DNA of 64,000 nucleotides from Robbsia betulipollinis (GTDB taxonomy: Bacteria > Pseudomonadota > Gammaproteobacteria > Burkholderiales > Burkholderiaceae), in contig NZ_JAPMXC010000001.1 of assembly GCF_026624755.1 (NCBI RefSeq), positions 1,035,219 to 1,099,218 of the forward strand, in the 5' to 3' direction. Every line of letters starts with the position of its first letter. The first letter of the stretch is position 1. The notes below the pieces were generated by a model. That model was not told the DNA's origin, did not search any database, and saw only the letters and a list, made by a program, of their open reading frames with translations. Shown one piece after another: positions 62,732-64,000 of this stretch. A program made the position numbers and the translations under genes.

Positions 62732-63433
62732 ATGAGCCGGCGTCGTGTCTGGGCACTCGCCGGCGCATGCGCCCTTCTGTTGGCGGGCGTGCAATACCTG
62801 TTCGCGGAAACCCTCGCCGCGGCGGCCTGGGCGACGCCGCGCTACAGCTATGCGCGCAATTACATCAGCGATCTGGGCGTGACCGGCTGCGGCATGCTGT
62901 TCCACGGCCGGTTGATCTGTTCGCCCCGGCATGCATGGATGAACGGTGCGTTCAGCGTCGAGGGAATGCTGTTCTTGCTGGGCGGCCTGTGCCTCGCGCG
63001 GGTCGTGCCGCGGCCCTGGCGGACCGTCGCGCCGATGCTTGGCCTGGTGCATGGGGCCGGAATGCTGCTGGTCGGCACGTTCAACGGCTCGCAGGCGGCC
63101 CTGGGGGACGGGACGCTGCGTTATCACGCGGCGGGGGCGGCGGCCGCCATCGCCGCGGGGAACATCGCGGCCATCGCCGCGGGATGGGTGGCATGGCGCA
63201 TGGGCGCGCGCCCCTGGATGGCTGCCGTCAGCGCGGCGCTGGGCGGCTTCGGTCTGATCAGTGCCGGGCTTCTGCTGGGCGCGGCCGACGTCGTACCGGC
63301 CGGTATGGCCGAGCGCGGCGCCGTCTATACGATCATGACGTGGGAGATCCTGCTCGGCATCGCCGTCATCCGCGCCGCGCCGGGAAAGGCGGGCGGCATG
63401 GACGGAATCAGACGGGACTCGGCAGCGCGCTAA
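62732..63433 (+). CDS. DUF998 family membrane protein
   Basis: A 233-residue protein with about six helices. RYSYARNYISDLG near residue 40 is the signature of DUF998 proteins, which are of unknown function. It begins with ATG 62732. Its 3' end overlaps the opposite TreS-like gene by 26 bases. Confidence 0.87.
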   Translation: MSRRRVWALAGACALLLAGVQYLFAETLAAAAWATPRYSYARNYISDLGVTGCGMLFHGRLICSPRHAWMNGAFSVEGMLFLLGGLCLARVVPRPWRTVAPMLGLVHGAGMLLVGTFNGSQAALGDGTLRYHAAGAAAAIAAGNIAAIAAGWVAWRMGARPWMAAVSAALGGFGLISAGLLLGAADVVPAGMAERGAVYTIMTWEILLGIAVIRAAPGKAGGMDGIRRDSAAR

Positions 63434-64000
63434 CCACGCGCAGGCACAGCCCCTCGTAGGCGTCGAGGTTGATGACGAGTTCGCCGCTGTCGGTGAGGTC
63501 GCCTTCGTCGGTCTCGTGGATCATGTCGACGACCGGGCCCGGCGCGACGTCCGGCAGGTGGATGGCTTCCTGGATCGGCGTCGCGCCGAAGTTCAGCGCC
63601 GTGATCTGCGTCCCGCGCCCGGCCGGCAGTTCATGCACCATGATCAGCAGCCCCGGCGCGATCACATCCGGAATCGGCAATTGCCGGCTGCTGGCGATGC
63701 CATAGGCCTGACGTACCGCAAGCAGATGTTTGAGCTTGCTCGCGAACGAATCCGGACGTTCGAGCTGGCTCGGCAGGCTGCCGTAGAGACAGACGGCCTT
63801 GGGCAGGCCTTCGCCCGATTCGGTGGCTTCGGGATTGCGGCCGGCGAGGTCGTAGGCGCCGCGCTGGATCCAGCGCGTGTCGCCGTCCGCCATCATGGTC
63901 TCGACCGTATGCGCGGGCAGCGGCAGCGCGCCCACCAGATCCCAGCCGGAGAGCGCGAACACGCCGGGTTGCAGCGCGTTGAACATCGCCAGCAGCAGGT
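63408..64000 (-). CDS. TreS-like trehalose synthase/alpha-amylase family, C-terminal part
   Basis: The frame is open to the window edge, so the gene begins outside. The visible ~197 residues include FALSGWDLVGALPLP and RWIQRGAYDLAGRNP, matching the C-terminal part of the GH13 barrel of TreS-type maltose glucosyltransferases, then a beta-sandwich ending DAYEGLCLRVV. No maltokinase fusion follows. It would interconvert maltose and trehalose; another GH13 enzyme is possible. Confidence 0.82.
   Translation of the reverse strand, partial: LLLAMFNALQPGVFALSGWDLVGALPLPAHTVETMMADGDTRWIQRGAYDLAGRNPEATESGEGLPKAVCLYGSLPSQLERPDSFASKLKHLLAVRQAYGIASSRQLPIPDVIAPGLLIMVHELPAGRGTQITALNFGATPIQEAIHLPDVAPGPVVDMIHETDEGDLTDSGELVINLDAYEGLCLRVVSALPSPV

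Noticed and set aside
1-64000. tRNA, rRNA, CRISPR array, intact insertion sequence, prophage
   Set aside because: No cloverleaf-type sequence, regular spacer array, transposase or phage gene was recognised by eye; a dedicated scan was not possible.

Overview
The window is GC-rich chromosomal DNA with dense genes and short intergenic gaps. The best guess for its source is a betaproteobacterium of the Burkholderiaceae. The signs are an H-NS protein with a Burkholderia-type DNA-binding tail, a Tar-like chemoreceptor, a YpfJ-type peptidase, a second deformylase-like protein and a TreS-like gene. Genus and species cannot be read from it.

Layout. (1) 1-15426 is the 3' end of a nonribosomal peptide cluster. 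It holds the end of one synthetase (probable Ser module), a two-module synthetase (C-A-T-E, C-A-T, no thioesterase), a PvdE/SyrD-type exporter and a PvdQ-like acylase with a frameshift. Together these suggest an acylated siderophore-like peptide that is exported and then trimmed in the periplasm. (2) 15427-15835 holds a decayed vapBC toxin-antitoxin pair. (3) 15836-44972 is ordinary accessory chromosome: a chemoreceptor, two LysR and one AraC regulator, small-molecule exporters, PhzF, M20 peptidase, a royal-jelly-type protein, a peptide-binding protein, H-NS, a metalloprotease, NRAMP, DedA-rhodanese, a flavin monooxygenase and a multicopper oxidase. A scar at 21487-21892 carries the tails of two broken genes. 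(4) 44899-49731 is an insertion of about 4.5 kb with an AT-rich leader, flanked by a diverged 182-bp direct repeat that duplicates the 3' ends of both neighbouring genes. It carries a three-gene envelope operon (OmpA-type lipoprotein, five-helix membrane protein, exported vWA-like protein) that I cannot assign to a known system. This is the best candidate for something undescribed. (5) 49669-64000 holds a deformylase-like protein lacking metal ligands, a lone receiver protein, glutathione-linked and AhpD-like redox proteins with a MarR regulator, an Att-like ABC operon (ATPase, fused FtsX permease, CrtC-like protein), an L,D-transpeptidase, a GGDEF-EAL protein, a DUF998 protein and the 3' end of a TreS-like gene.

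No rRNA, tRNA, CRISPR array, intact insertion sequence or integrase was recognised.
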